Shown here: positions 56,167 through 64,000 of the stretch, in pieces
Layout: the number at the start of each line of letters is the position of its first letter
Position numbering within the stretch: the stretch's first letter is position 1
NCBI GenBank assembly: GCA_029210625.1
Contig: JARGFU010000010.1
Coordinates: 1-64,000 of the forward strand
Length of the DNA stretch: 64,000 nt
Origin: Deltaproteobacteria bacterium
GTDB lineage: Bacteria > Myxococcota > Myxococcia > SLRQ01
Reading direction: 5' to 3'
Position numbers and translations under genes: made by a program
The notes under the pieces: model-generated
The model's database searches: none
What the model saw: the letters and a program-made list of their open reading frames with translations, nothing else
What the model was told of the DNA's origin: nothing

Positions 56167-58545
56167 TCAGCCACCCGGGTTGATGATGACGATGGAGCGC
56201 AGGTCGAGGCCGCCCGGGTAGCCGTAGGATACCGACCAGTCGAAGCCGTAGACCGAGAGGCCGACGGGCTGGTCGGCCTGGAGCCGGTGGGTGCCGTCCT
56301 GGATCTCGATGCGGCCGACCTCCCAGCTGGTGCCGGCGATGGGGCTCCAGGTGGTGTTCATCGGGACGGCGTCGAGGGTGACGGTGGCGCCGGTGGGGCG
56401 GACCACGCTCACGAAGTCCCGGGCGATGGTGTCCGGGGTGGTGAAGGTGTAGGCGTCCCGGAACTGCTGGGTCGGGATGGCCAGCACCATCGAGGGGTCG
56501 CCGACGTTGCTCTTGTCGCTGGGGTCGGCCAGGAGCGGCAGGACGGTCTCGATGCCCACGAAGTACTGCACCACCATGATCGGGTGGTCGAGGTCCTGGC
56601 TCTGCACGACGAAGTCCTGGGTGGTGGTGATCTCGAGGAACTCGCCCCGGGCGAGGGTGACGGGGGCATGGACGGAGGCTGGGGTCACGACGATCTGGGT
56701 GGCGTCCGCGCCGGCCACGATCCGCCACACGTCTCCGACGCTGGTGTTGTTCGGGTATTCGGAGTGGGCCGCGACGTAGGAGGTGCCCCACTTGGAGAAG
56801 GGGAAGAGCTGCTGCTCGAGGTGGTCGCAGGCCTGCTTGTTGTAGGGGACGTAGGCGCAGTCGGCGCCGCTGTAGACCGCGATGGGCTTGTCCGAGGTGA
56901 TCACCGAGCCGGTCAGGTCGGCCTCGAGGTAGCGGCGGAAGGTCGGCCCCAGGAAGACCGAGGTCTCCTCGGGGGTGCCGTACTGGCGGGTGGCGATCTG
57001 CACCACGTCTCCCGCGTCGAGGGAGAGGGTGGTCTGGCCGCCCGGGTCGAGGGTCGAGAGCCCGCCGCCCGCGGCGGTGGCGCCGGCCGAGGTGAAGGTC
57101 ACGGTGGTGGCGTCCTGGGTGCCGACGATGGCCACGTAGGCGGGCATGTCGTAGTCCCCCGAGAGCGCGCTGCTGGAGTACTCGTGGGGCGGTGAGACGG
57201 CCATGTAGCCGCTGGTGCCGGTGGCCGCGTCGCCCAGGATGTGGGCGGGCAAGAGGAGGGAGGCGTCGTTGGTGTAGGAGTAGTCGTCGTAGCCGCAGGA
57301 GCGAGGCGCCGCGCCCGCGAGGCAGCCCGAGCCCGGATCGAGGGCGGTGTAGCCGGGGCAGTCGCTGTCCTGGGTGCAGCCGCTGGGGAGGTTCGAGGCC
57401 AGGGGGTTGAACTGGTAGGCGGTCACCGGGACGCTGCTGGTCAGCTTGTAGGCGATGGCGCCGCGGGCGCTGGTGGAGGCGCCCCCGCTGACGGCGTCGA
57501 GGGCGTTCCAGGGCAGGCGCAGGGTCTCGAGGGTGCCGCCCGCGACCTGCGCAGTGAGCACCGGGGTGGCGCTGCCCGGGGCGAAGACCGCGACGTCGGC
57601 GGTGGTGCCCACGTTCGGGTTGGCCAGGACGACGGCGAAGTCGCTGCGGAAGCGGTCGGCCAGGGCGGAGTTCGAGAGCACCACCGGCCAGTACTCGCAG
57701 CCGATGTAGGAGTCGTTCTGCACGGCCTCGGCGCAGAGGTTCACGCACTGGTCGGTGCGGCAGGTGGCGCCCGTGGCGGCGCAGTCCTCGATGAGGTCGA
57801 AGCCGTCGCCGGTGGCGTTGCACTCCACCAGGCGCTCACCCTGACAGCCGACGACGCCGGTGGTGCAGGAGATGGGGATGCAGCTGCCGCTGCTGGCGTC
57901 GCAGACGTTGGTGGTGCCGCAGTCGGAGTCGAGCCAGGCGGTGCCGGTGGAGTTGCAGGTCTGGAGGGTGGCGGTGTCCGCGCAGCGGGTGGCGCCGGCC
58001 GGGCAGAGCAGGCAGACGCCGCCGCTGCAGCTGCCGCCGGCCGCCGCGCAGTCCTCGCTGTCCCAGCCCGAGCCGTCCGCGCGGCAGGTCATGGCCGTGT
58101 CGCCGTTGCAGTCGCCCATCCCCGGGGCGCAGACCACGCAGTCCCCGGCGAAGCAGGCCGGGACCTGCGAGGGGCAGGCCGCCGAGCGCCAGCGGGTGCC
58201 GTCGGGGGCGCAGACCTCGAGGGTGACGCCGTCCTGGTTGCAGCGGGAGTCGTTGGGGGTGCAGATCTGCGCGCCGCCGTCGCCCGTCCCGCCGTCGGTG
58301 TCGCCGCCGTCGGTGACGCCACCGTCGGGGTAGGAGCAGGTGCCGGTGAGCAGGTCGCAGGTGCCGCCGTTGCAGTCCAGATCCGAGGCGCAGCCGCCGC
58401 CGTCGCTCCCCCCGCCGTCGCTGACGCTACCGTCGGAGCCGCCACCCCCGTCGTCGTCCTCCTTCGGGCAGCCCGGCAGGAGCAGGGTGAGGCCGAGGAG
58501 GAGGGAGAGGAGGGGGAGGGTCGTCCGGATCGGGAGCTTGCGCAT
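56167..58545 (-). CDS. Lipoprotein with Cys modules and IgGFc-binding-like domain
   Basis: 792 residues from the ATG at 58545 (GAGGTG upstream). Lipobox LLLPGC, an Asp/Gly/Ser linker, then six or more short Cys modules (residues 50-280; for example CVVCAPGMGDCNGDTAMTCRADGSGWDSEDC). The remaining 500 residues match the bacterial IgGFc-binding N-terminal domain layout (YWPVVLSNSALADRFRSDFAVVLANP, SSVPVTAYQFNP, ASLLLPAHILGDAATGTSGYMAVS, GSVITSDKPIAVYSGADCAYVP, WGTSYVAA). In bacteria this domain is read as an adhesin or binding module; the ligand is unknown. Followed by the TraB/GumN gene. Confidence 0.85.
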   Translation of the reverse strand: MRKLPIRTTLPLLSLLLGLTLLLPGCPKEDDDGGGGSDGSVSDGGGSDGGGCASDLDCNGGTCDLLTGTCSYPDGGVTDGGDTDGGTGDGGAQICTPNDSRCNQDGVTLEVCAPDGTRWRSAACPSQVPACFAGDCVVCAPGMGDCNGDTAMTCRADGSGWDSEDCAAAGGSCSGGVCLLCPAGATRCADTATLQTCNSTGTAWLDSDCGTTNVCDASSGSCIPISCTTGVVGCQGERLVECNATGDGFDLIEDCAATGATCRTDQCVNLCAEAVQNDSYIGCEYWPVVLSNSALADRFRSDFAVVLANPNVGTTADVAVFAPGSATPVLTAQVAGGTLETLRLPWNALDAVSGGASTSARGAIAYKLTSSVPVTAYQFNPLASNLPSGCTQDSDCPGYTALDPGSGCLAGAAPRSCGYDDYSYTNDASLLLPAHILGDAATGTSGYMAVSPPHEYSSSALSGDYDMPAYVAIVGTQDATTVTFTSAGATAAGGGLSTLDPGGQTTLSLDAGDVVQIATRQYGTPEETSVFLGPTFRRYLEADLTGSVITSDKPIAVYSGADCAYVPYNKQACDHLEQQLFPFSKWGTSYVAAHSEYPNNTSVGDVWRIVAGADATQIVVTPASVHAPVTLARGEFLEITTTQDFVVQSQDLDHPIMVVQYFVGIETVLPLLADPSDKSNVGDPSMVLAIPTQQFRDAYTFTTPDTIARDFVSVVRPTGATVTLDAVPMNTTWSPIAGTSWEVGRIEIQDGTHRLQADQPVGLSVYGFDWSVSYGYPGGLDLRSIVIINPGG

Positions 58546-58567
58546 GGGTGCACCTCTTCGAAGCAGC

Positions 58568-58585
58568 GGGGGCCCCTGGGCCCCC
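58568..58585. terminator. GC-rich hairpin between glgA and the IgGFc-like gene
   Basis: GGGGGCCC, CT, GGGCCCCC: an 8-bp stem with the shortest possible loop, or 7 bp with a 4-nt loop. Located 39 nt after the glgA stop (minus strand) and 23 nt before the next ATG. It may end the glgCA transcript. It would also lie near the 5' end of a transcript from the -10 at 58598-58603. Confidence 0.4.
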
Positions 58586-58597
58586 GAAGAAGGGCGC

Positions 58598-58603
58598 ATC
58601 CTA
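58598..58603 (-). promoter_or_regulatory. -10-like TAGGAT upstream of the IgGFc-like gene
   Basis: On the minus strand TAGGAT lies 52 nt before the ATG at 58545, just after the glgA stop. No convincing -35 was seen. Confidence 0.3.
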
Positions 58604-58623
58604 CCGGCGGAGGGGGCGATCCG

Positions 58624-59997
58624 TCACGCCGCGCCGTCGACCAGGAGCGGCTGGTCCTCGATGCCGTAGATGCGTCGGTAGGCCTGGGCGGCGCGCCTCC
58701 AGCCGACCTCGCGCTTCATCCCGGCGGCACCGATGACGTCGCGCTTCAGGGGGCCGTGGGCCAGGCGAGAGAGGCCGGCGATCAGCCCCTCGGGGTGGGC
58801 GCACTCGAAGCGGATGCCGGTCTGCCCGTCGATCACCGTGTCGAAGAGTCCGCCGGTCGCCCGCACCACCGGCACGGTGCCGTAGCGCATGGCGATGAGC
58901 TGGGAGAGGCCGCAGGGCTCCCAGCGGGAGGGCATGAGGAAGGCCTCGGCCCCGGCGTAGATCCGGTGGGCCAGGGGCTCGTCGTAGCCCCGCCGGAAGA
59001 CGACCCTGCCGGGGTAGTTGTCGGCGGCGGCCTGGCACTGCCGCTCCAGGACCGGCTCGCCGCTGCCGAGGATGCAGAGGTCGTAGCCCATCTCGAGCAG
59101 GCGGGGCAGGGCGTCCAGGACGATGTCGATGCCCTTCTGCCAGAAGAGGCGGCTGATCACGCCCAGGATGGGGCCGGAGAGGTGCAGCTCCCGCCCCAGG
59201 GCCACCCGGCAGGCCTGCTTCCCGGGGTCGTCGATGCTCTCGTAGTTCGCCGGCAGGTGGGGGTCGGTGGCGGGATCCCAGTAGCGGGTGTCGATGCCGT
59301 TCAGCACGCCGGTGAGCTTGCCGCCGTGGTGCCGCAACACGCCGTCGAGCCCCTCGCCCCGCGCCCGGGACTGGATCTCCCGGGCGTAGGTGGGGCTCAC
59401 GGTGGTGATGGCGTCGGCGAAGACGAGGGCGCCCTTGAGCAGGTTCACCTTGCCGAAGAACTCCAGGCCCTCGGGGGTGTGGAGGGAGCGCGGCAGGCCG
59501 GTGGCCTCGTAGAAGGCGTCGGCCTCCCAGAAGCCCTGGTAGGCCAGGTTGTGGATGGTGAAGACGCACTGCACCCGGGAGCGGCGGTTCTTGAGCAGCA
59601 CGGCGATCAGCGCGGTGGGCCAGTCGTGGAGGTGCACGACCTGGGCCGGCCGGTGGCGCAGGTCGGCGTCCACCGCGAGGCAGTAGCGGGTGTAGCGCAC
59701 GAGGTCCGCGGCGTCGCCCTCGTAGACCGGGCGGCCCCGGAAGTCGGGGAGATCGACGAAGCGGTAGCGCACGCCCTCCCGCTCCAGGCGGCGGACCTCG
59801 ACCTTCTCCTCCTGGCCCTTCCAGCTGAAGGTGCGCTCGCCGATGACCTTGCCGCCCTCCCGGCCGCGGCCCGGCAGGTAGATGGTCAGGTCGTTGTGTT
59901 CGTCCGCCAGCACCGGCGGCAGGCTGCCGACCACGTCGGCGAGGCCTCCCACCTTGGAGAAGGGGACGGCCTCGGAGGAGACGAAGGCGATGCGCAT
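58624..59997 (-). CDS. glgA: Glycogen synthase GlgA
   Basis: 457 residues, close to the usual 470-500. GT-B fold: ADP-glucose-binding FSKVGGLADVVGSLP at the N-terminus (Lys15), HLHDWPTALIAVLLKN, IHNLAYQGFWEADAF, NGIDTRYWDPATDP, GVISRLFWQKGIDIV, SRWEPCGLSQLIAMRYGTVPVVRATGGLFDTV. It extends alpha-1,4-glucan using ADP-glucose made by GlgC. The start overlaps the glgC stop by one base (TGATG). Confidence 0.97.
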   Translation of the reverse strand: MRIAFVSSEAVPFSKVGGLADVVGSLPPVLADEHNDLTIYLPGRGREGGKVIGERTFSWKGQEEKVEVRRLEREGVRYRFVDLPDFRGRPVYEGDAADLVRYTRYCLAVDADLRHRPAQVVHLHDWPTALIAVLLKNRRSRVQCVFTIHNLAYQGFWEADAFYEATGLPRSLHTPEGLEFFGKVNLLKGALVFADAITTVSPTYAREIQSRARGEGLDGVLRHHGGKLTGVLNGIDTRYWDPATDPHLPANYESIDDPGKQACRVALGRELHLSGPILGVISRLFWQKGIDIVLDALPRLLEMGYDLCILGSGEPVLERQCQAAADNYPGRVVFRRGYDEPLAHRIYAGAEAFLMPSRWEPCGLSQLIAMRYGTVPVVRATGGLFDTVIDGQTGIRFECAHPEGLIAGLSRLAHGPLKRDVIGAAGMKREVGWRRAAQAYRRIYGIEDQPLLVDGAA

Positions 59998-61244
59998 CAG
60001 AATCGGGGGTGTTCGGGGACGACGGTGATCCCGTTCTCGGTGACCTTGAAGCCGCGGGCGAGGTCCTCCTCCAGATCCCAGCCGATGCGGGTCTCGGGGG
60101 GAACGATGACCTGCTTCTCGACGATGCAGTTCTTCAGCTTCGAGCCGCGCCCGACCTCGACGCAGTCGAAGAGGACGGCGTGATCGACCTCGGCGTAGGA
60201 GTTCACCCGGCAGCGGCGCCCCAGGACGCTCCGCCGGACGGTGCCCCCGCTGATGATCGAGCCCCCGGAGAGGAGGCTGTTGAAGGCCTGGCCCATGCGG
60301 TCGCCCGACTCGTGGACGAACTTGGTGGGGGGCGAGAAGGTGTTGGCCGTCCGCAGGGGCCACTGCTCGTTGAAGAGGTCGAACTCGGGCACCACCTGCA
60401 CGATGTCCATGTTGGCCTCGTAGTAGGCGTCGAGGGTCCCCACGTCGCGCCAGTAGTCGTTGGGACCCTCCTGGCCGGGGATGGGGTTGCGCATGAAGTC
60501 GTAGACCCGGATGCCGTAGCCCTCGCGCAGGGAGCGCGGGATCACGTCCTTGCCGAAGTCGTGGGAGGAGTCCTCCTCCTGGCTGTCCTGCTCGAGCATC
60601 TCGTGCAGGGCCTCGGTGCGGAAGAGGTAGTTTCCCATCGAGATCAGGGCCCGGTCGGGGTGACCCGGGATGGGGGTGGGGTTCTCGGGCTTCTCCTGGA
60701 AGCCGGTCAGGTTCCAGTTCTCGTCCACCTGCAGCACGCCGAAGCGGCTGGCCTCCTCGATGGGCACGGTGTAGCCGGCGATGGTCAGGTCGGCCCGGTG
60801 CTGGCGGTGGTAGTCCACCATGTGGCGGACGTTCATCTTGAAGATGTGGTCGCCGCCGAAGATCGCCACCACCTCCGGCTGCTGATCCTCGATGAGGTGC
60901 TGGTTCTGGTAGATGGCGTCGGCGGTGCCGCGGTACCAGACAGCGCCGAGCTCCTCGTAGCGGAACATCTGGGCCGGGGCGAGCTCGATGAAGTGCGAGT
61001 CGAGGAAGGTGCCGAAGCGCCAGTAGCGCTGGATGTGGCGGGTGAGCGACTGGGCCCGGAACTGCGTGAGCACGTAGATCGAGAAGATCTGCGAGTTCAC
61101 GAAGTTGTTCAGGATGAAGTCGATGATCCGGTACTTCGAGCCGAAGGGGACGGCCGGCTTGGCGCGCCGGCTGGTCAGCGGCTCGAGCCGGGAGCCGTGA
61201 CCGCCGGCCAGGATCATTCCGAGGACACGTCCGGAGCTGGGCAT
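59997..61244 (-). CDS. glgC: Glucose-1-phosphate adenylyltransferase GlgC
   Basis: 415 residues. N-terminal nucleotidyltransferase [74 protein letters not shown]-terminal left-handed beta-helix ([36 protein letters not shown]). It makes ADP-glucose, the committed step of glycogen synthesis. First gene of the glgC-glgA pair, about 20 nt downstream of the small lipoprotein stop. Confidence 0.97.
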   Translation of the reverse strand: MPSSGRVLGMILAGGHGSRLEPLTSRRAKPAVPFGSKYRIIDFILNNFVNSQIFSIYVLTQFRAQSLTRHIQRYWRFGTFLDSHFIELAPAQMFRYEELGAVWYRGTADAIYQNQHLIEDQQPEVVAIFGGDHIFKMNVRHMVDYHRQHRADLTIAGYTVPIEEASRFGVLQVDENWNLTGFQEKPENPTPIPGHPDRALISMGNYLFRTEALHEMLEQDSQEEDSSHDFGKDVIPRSLREGYGIRVYDFMRNPIPGQEGPNDYWRDVGTLDAYYEANMDIVQVVPEFDLFNEQWPLRTANTFSPPTKFVHESGDRMGQAFNSLLSGGSIISGGTVRRSVLGRRCRVNSYAEVDHAVLFDCVEVGRGSKLKNCIVEKQVIVPPETRIGWDLEEDLARGFKVTENGITVVPEHPRF

Positions 61245-61265
61245 CTTCCCTCCCTTCGTCCCCGC

Positions 61266-61745
61266 CTACTGCGGGGGCCGGGTGCCGTTGAAGACCTGGC
61301 GGGTCACGCACTCCGCGATGGCGTCGCAGTCGGGGTTCCCGTTGGTGGCCTCGGTGTAGAGGATCTCACCGGTCAGGACGTCGCCGTCCGCCTCGGCCAG
61401 GAGGTTGGCGTTGGTGGTGTAGGTGCAGTTGCCCTGGGTCTGGGAGCGGGTGCCGTAGAGGGTCAGGTCCAGCCCGTCGCCGTGGATCTCACCGGAGAAG
61501 GTGTGGCCGCCGAGCACCGGGTCGAGGAGCACGCGGGTCAGCCCGCCGACCACGGCGGTGACGTCGTTGCCGTCCTGGGTGACGGTCACCGGCACGCCGG
61601 TGGTCTGGTCTCCTTCCGTCCAGTTCGACCAGCCGCACTCGTTCTCCCGGTTGGTCACCGAGATCGTGTACTCGCCGGCGACGTCGGCCGGGCCGCAGGC
61701 GGGCAGGGCCAGCAGGGGCAGCAGGAGGAGGGCAAGCTTGCGCAT
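61266..61745 (-). CDS. Small lipoprotein, unknown
   Basis: 159 residues. Lipobox LLALPAC at residue 17. The mature domain is a compact beta protein with a Cys/Trp/Asn-rich start (RENECGWSNWTEGDQTTGVPVTVTQDGNDV), two GG turns and a C-terminal CDAIAECVTRQVF pair. No family recognised. It lies upstream of glgC on the same strand; a shared transcript is possible. TAAACT 6 nt before the ATG suggests a leaderless start. Confidence 0.75.
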   Translation of the reverse strand: MRKLALLLLPLLALPACGPADVAGEYTISVTNRENECGWSNWTEGDQTTGVPVTVTQDGNDVTAVVGGLTRVLLDPVLGGHTFSGEIHGDGLDLTLYGTRSQTQGNCTYTTNANLLAEADGDVLTGEILYTEATNGNPDCDAIAECVTRQVFNGTRPPQ

Positions 61746-61751
61746 GGCCGG

Positions 61752-61757
61752 AGTTTA
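61752..61757 (-). promoter_or_regulatory. -10-like TAAACT, leaderless start of the small lipoprotein
   Basis: On the minus strand TAAACT ends 6 nt before the ATG at 61745. No Shine-Dalgarno sequence lies between, so transcription likely begins at the ATG. Confidence 0.45.
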
Positions 61758-61775
61758 GCACCGTGCCCGGCGTTG

Positions 61776-64000
61776 TCAGGGGATCACACCACCGCAGAGG
61801 AAGCCCTGCCGCTCGGCGTCGTTGTTGTCCTCGGTGCACTCGTTGTGGACGCCTGTCCCGCCCCCGCCGTCGTCGGCCGCCACCCTCAGGTCCAGGGGGG
61901 TGTCCCGCTGGGCCGGATCCAGGGGGTGGTCATGGGTCAGGGCCTCCCGCTGCCCGGGGATGAGGGCGGTGGTCGTGAGCAGGGTGAAGAGGGCCGTCCC
62001 CTCCAGGTAGACGGTCACCGGCACCCCCGCCGGGACGATCCGGCTGCCCTGGTTCATGACCTCGAAGGCGAGGTGCAGGGTGCCGTCCCCGTCGCAGGAG
62101 GCCGCCAGGTTCAGGACCACCAGGTCCGGGGCCCAGAAGAGCCCCTCTCCCTGGACGTTCTGCCGGAAGTTGTTGAGGGCCGGGTCGGTCCAGTTGGGGG
62201 TCTCCTGCTGGGGGATGTCGCCCCGCTCACCCACGTTCGAGACGTGGTAGCCGTGCTGGTTCCAGATCCGCCGGGTGAAGACCCAGTTGTCGTTGGCATC
62301 GGACCAGACGATGATCCCGGGCTGCCCGGCGCCGCTATTGGTGCGGTTCTCGGCGATGATCACCTCGGCGTTGCCGTCGTTGTCCACATCGGCGATCACC
62401 GGCTCCTCCAGCCGCGTGTGGCTGCGGTGCGCGGCGTCGGTGAAGAGCACCGCGCCGGTGGTGCCGTCGAAGATCCGGAAGGTGGTCTCGTCGGCGTAGA
62501 CGACCTCGGCCTTGCCGTCCCCGTCGAAGTCGAAGACCGAGGAGGCGGTGACCCGGCTGGAGCAGTCCTGGTTGGGGACGGCCCAGAGCACGCCCGGGCT
62601 CTGGCAGCCCGCCGGGAGGGGGGGGGCCTGGCAGTCGAGGTCGGCCACCACGTAGAAGTCCCCGGCGGCGGTGCCGATCTCGGGCCGGCCGTCCCCGTCG
62701 AAGTCGGCCACCGTCGGCGGCCCGCTCTCGTTGTTGGGGCAGTCGTCCACCGGGATGGGCTGGCGCCACTTGAGCCCGCCGTCGTGCTCGAAGACGAAGA
62801 TCTCTCCCTGGCGCACGACGACCACCTCGCCCTCGGGGTCCCCGTCGAAGTTGCCCACGCCGTTGTAGCCGTCGCAGGTCAGGGCGCCCTGGGCGCCGCA
62901 GGAGGAGTTGCTGGTGGAGTAGGCGTAGGTCCACCAGACGCTGCCGTCCGCGTGGTAGACGGTGTTGCCGGCGATGACCTCGTTCTCGTTGTCGAGGTCG
63001 AGGTCGGCCACGGTGGAGACGGGGCCCAGGAAGGCGTTGTTGCCGATGCCGCCGGTGCCGCCGCTCTCGACCACGCCGTCCCAGACGAGGGCGCCGGTCT
63101 GGCCGTCGAGGACGACGTTGCCGATGACGACCTCGGGTCCGCCCCGCCCATCGAGGTTGACGATCGAGGGCTGGGCGCCGCCGCGTTGGTGCACGTCGAA
63201 GGTGGGGTAGGTGTCGTTCTGCCAGTAGACCTCCCAGGCCGCGCCGTTCGCCGAGGTGCGCCGGAAGGCCACGGTCCCCTGGGGGCGGCCGTTGCCCGAG
63301 GCAGGGTTCCAGAGGATGCCGACGAGCTCCGGGACCCCGTCGCCGTCGAGGTCGCCCAGGGCCAGGCCGCCCGAGTTGTCGAGGGCCGGGGTGCTGGTGG
63401 CGAAGAGGGTCCGCATCGTGCCGTCGTTGTTGCAGCGCCCGTCCACGATGCGCAGGGTGCCCGGCGTGTTGCAGCAGCCGTCCCCGATGCGGTCGTAGCT
63501 GACGAAGGCGATGTCGGGGAGGTCGAAGGTGTTGGTCAGGCCGTCGTCGGTGTCATCCGTCAGGTTGCCCACCACCGGGGTCATCACGACGTCGACCCGG
63601 TTGGGGTCGAGGTCGCCCGCCGCCGGCGACCAGCGGCAGTCGGCGCCGGGGGTGAAGACGCCGGCGGGCGGGTGGTACTCGCAGGTGCCCACGGAGGTGC
63701 GGTCGATGCAGACCCCGAGATCGCGCTCGCAGATCTGGTCCTCGGGGCAGTCGATGGGCCCGTTGCAGGGGACGAAGGCCGGGGTGCAGCTCGTGCCGTA
63801 GCAGATCTCCCCGGCGCCGCAGCAGAGATCGAGGCCGACGCCGCAGCGCTCGGCCCCGCCGCAGTCGGTCATGCAGAGGCCGGCCTCGCAGACCGTCCCC
63901 GCGCCGCAGCAGAGCTCGAGGGCCGCGCCGCAGCGGGTCCCGAGGCACTCGGGCAGGCAGCGGCCCTCGAGGCACTCGCCCCGCCCCGGGCAGCAGCTAC
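61776..64000 (-). CDS. Cys-rich/FG-GAP repeat protein, 5' end outside window
   Basis: At least 740 residues; the frame runs off the right edge, so the N-terminus is missing. The visible start is Cys-rich (CLEGRCLPECLGTRCGAALELCCGAGTVC, then CGVGLDLCCGAGEICYG). A VCBS/FG-GAP beta-propeller follows from about 100 residues in, with repeats such as GLALGDLDGDGVPELVGI, STVADLDLDNENEVIAGN, PTVADFDGDGRPEIGTA, SVFDFDGDGKAEVVYAD and VIADVDNDGNAEVIIAEN; the DxDxDG loops bind Ca2+ in this family. The last 150 residues are Ig-like. A surface or secreted protein of adhesin type. Confidence 0.88.
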   Translation of the reverse strand, partial: SCCPGRGECLEGRCLPECLGTRCGAALELCCGAGTVCEAGLCMTDCGGAERCGVGLDLCCGAGEICYGTSCTPAFVPCNGPIDCPEDQICERDLGVCIDRTSVGTCEYHPPAGVFTPGADCRWSPAAGDLDPNRVDVVMTPVVGNLTDDTDDGLTNTFDLPDIAFVSYDRIGDGCCNTPGTLRIVDGRCNNDGTMRTLFATSTPALDNSGGLALGDLDGDGVPELVGILWNPASGNGRPQGTVAFRRTSANGAAWEVYWQNDTYPTFDVHQRGGAQPSIVNLDGRGGPEVVIGNVVLDGQTGALVWDGVVESGGTGGIGNNAFLGPVSTVADLDLDNENEVIAGNTVYHADGSVWWTYAYSTSNSSCGAQGALTCDGYNGVGNFDGDPEGEVVVVRQGEIFVFEHDGGLKWRQPIPVDDCPNNESGPPTVADFDGDGRPEIGTAAGDFYVVADLDCQAPPLPAGCQSPGVLWAVPNQDCSSRVTASSVFDFDGDGKAEVVYADETTFRIFDGTTGAVLFTDAAHRSHTRLEEPVIADVDNDGNAEVIIAENRTNSGAGQPGIIVWSDANDNWVFTRRIWNQHGYHVSNVGERGDIPQQETPNWTDPALNNFRQNVQGEGLFWAPDLVVLNLAASCDGDGTLHLAFEVMNQGSRIVPAGVPVTVYLEGTALFTLLTTTALIPGQREALTHDHPLDPAQRDTPLDLRVAADDGGGGTGVHNECTEDNNDAERQGFLCGGVIP

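Overview
The window is a high-GC (roughly 70% by eye) chromosomal segment from a Gram-negative, didermic bacterium. The best guess is the Myxococcota or a neighbouring former-deltaproteobacterial lineage. Pointers are a MYXO-CTERM-like C-terminal anchor, DUF4215-type CGNG...GEECD repeats, MopE-type CNGxDDDCDG repeats, a soluble Ser/Thr kinase beside an FHA-GAF adenylate cyclase, a hybrid histidine kinase, and about eleven lipobox signal peptides. No rRNA, tRNA, CRISPR array, phage or intact insertion sequence was seen. Both edge genes are cut: the GAF protein on the left and the Cys-rich/FG-GAP protein on the right.

Layout. 1-6.1 kb is mixed housekeeping: a GAF protein, a Nudix/metallo-beta-lactamase fusion, a lipoprotein, mutY, an unknown secreted protein and a Nit-type amidase. 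6.2-15.8 kb is the conserved transcription/translation operon rimP-nusA-infB-DUF503-rbfA-nrnA-truB-dtd-HIT-trmI, preceded by a leader with two terminator-like hairpins. 15.8-16.0 kb holds inverted arrays of a 7-bp repeat. 16-37.7 kb is envelope biology: a Cys-rich secreted protein, a large metzincin lipoprotein, an ABC-2 transporter, a 1393-residue membrane protein that looks like two fused copies of one architecture, a MopE-repeat lipoprotein, a hybrid kinase, a PGRP-type amidase with an unusual double anchor, and PspC. 37.7-44.4 kb holds an M14 carboxypeptidase, an FHA-GAF cyclase convergent with a kinase of unusual catalytic loop, and an RND/MMPL transporter. 44.4-51.2 kb is a four-gene surface cluster (PilZ-like/FecR, PEGA, Ig-like plus beta-barrel, TIG/MopE/beta-helix) with its own promoter and a 10-bp leader hairpin. 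51.3-58.6 kb holds a truncated amino-acid-binding-protein remnant, a GMC oxidoreductase pair behind a perfect ATTGGTC-T-GACCAAT operator, a beta-propeller lipoprotein, a TraB/GumN protein and an IgGFc-binding-like lipoprotein. 58.6-61.2 kb is glgC-glgA, and the window ends with a small lipoprotein and the truncated FG-GAP protein.

How the genes work together. The rimP-trmI block joins ribosome maturation, transcription elongation/antitermination, initiation and tRNA modification or quality control in one likely transcript. The surrounding genes mostly serve cell-surface remodelling, adhesion and signalling. The two best candidates for an undescribed system are the ABC-2 transporter with the duplicated 1393-residue protein (21.8-27.7 kb) and the FecR/PEGA/barrel/beta-helix cluster (44.4-51.2 kb). 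Functions there are inferred from architecture only.
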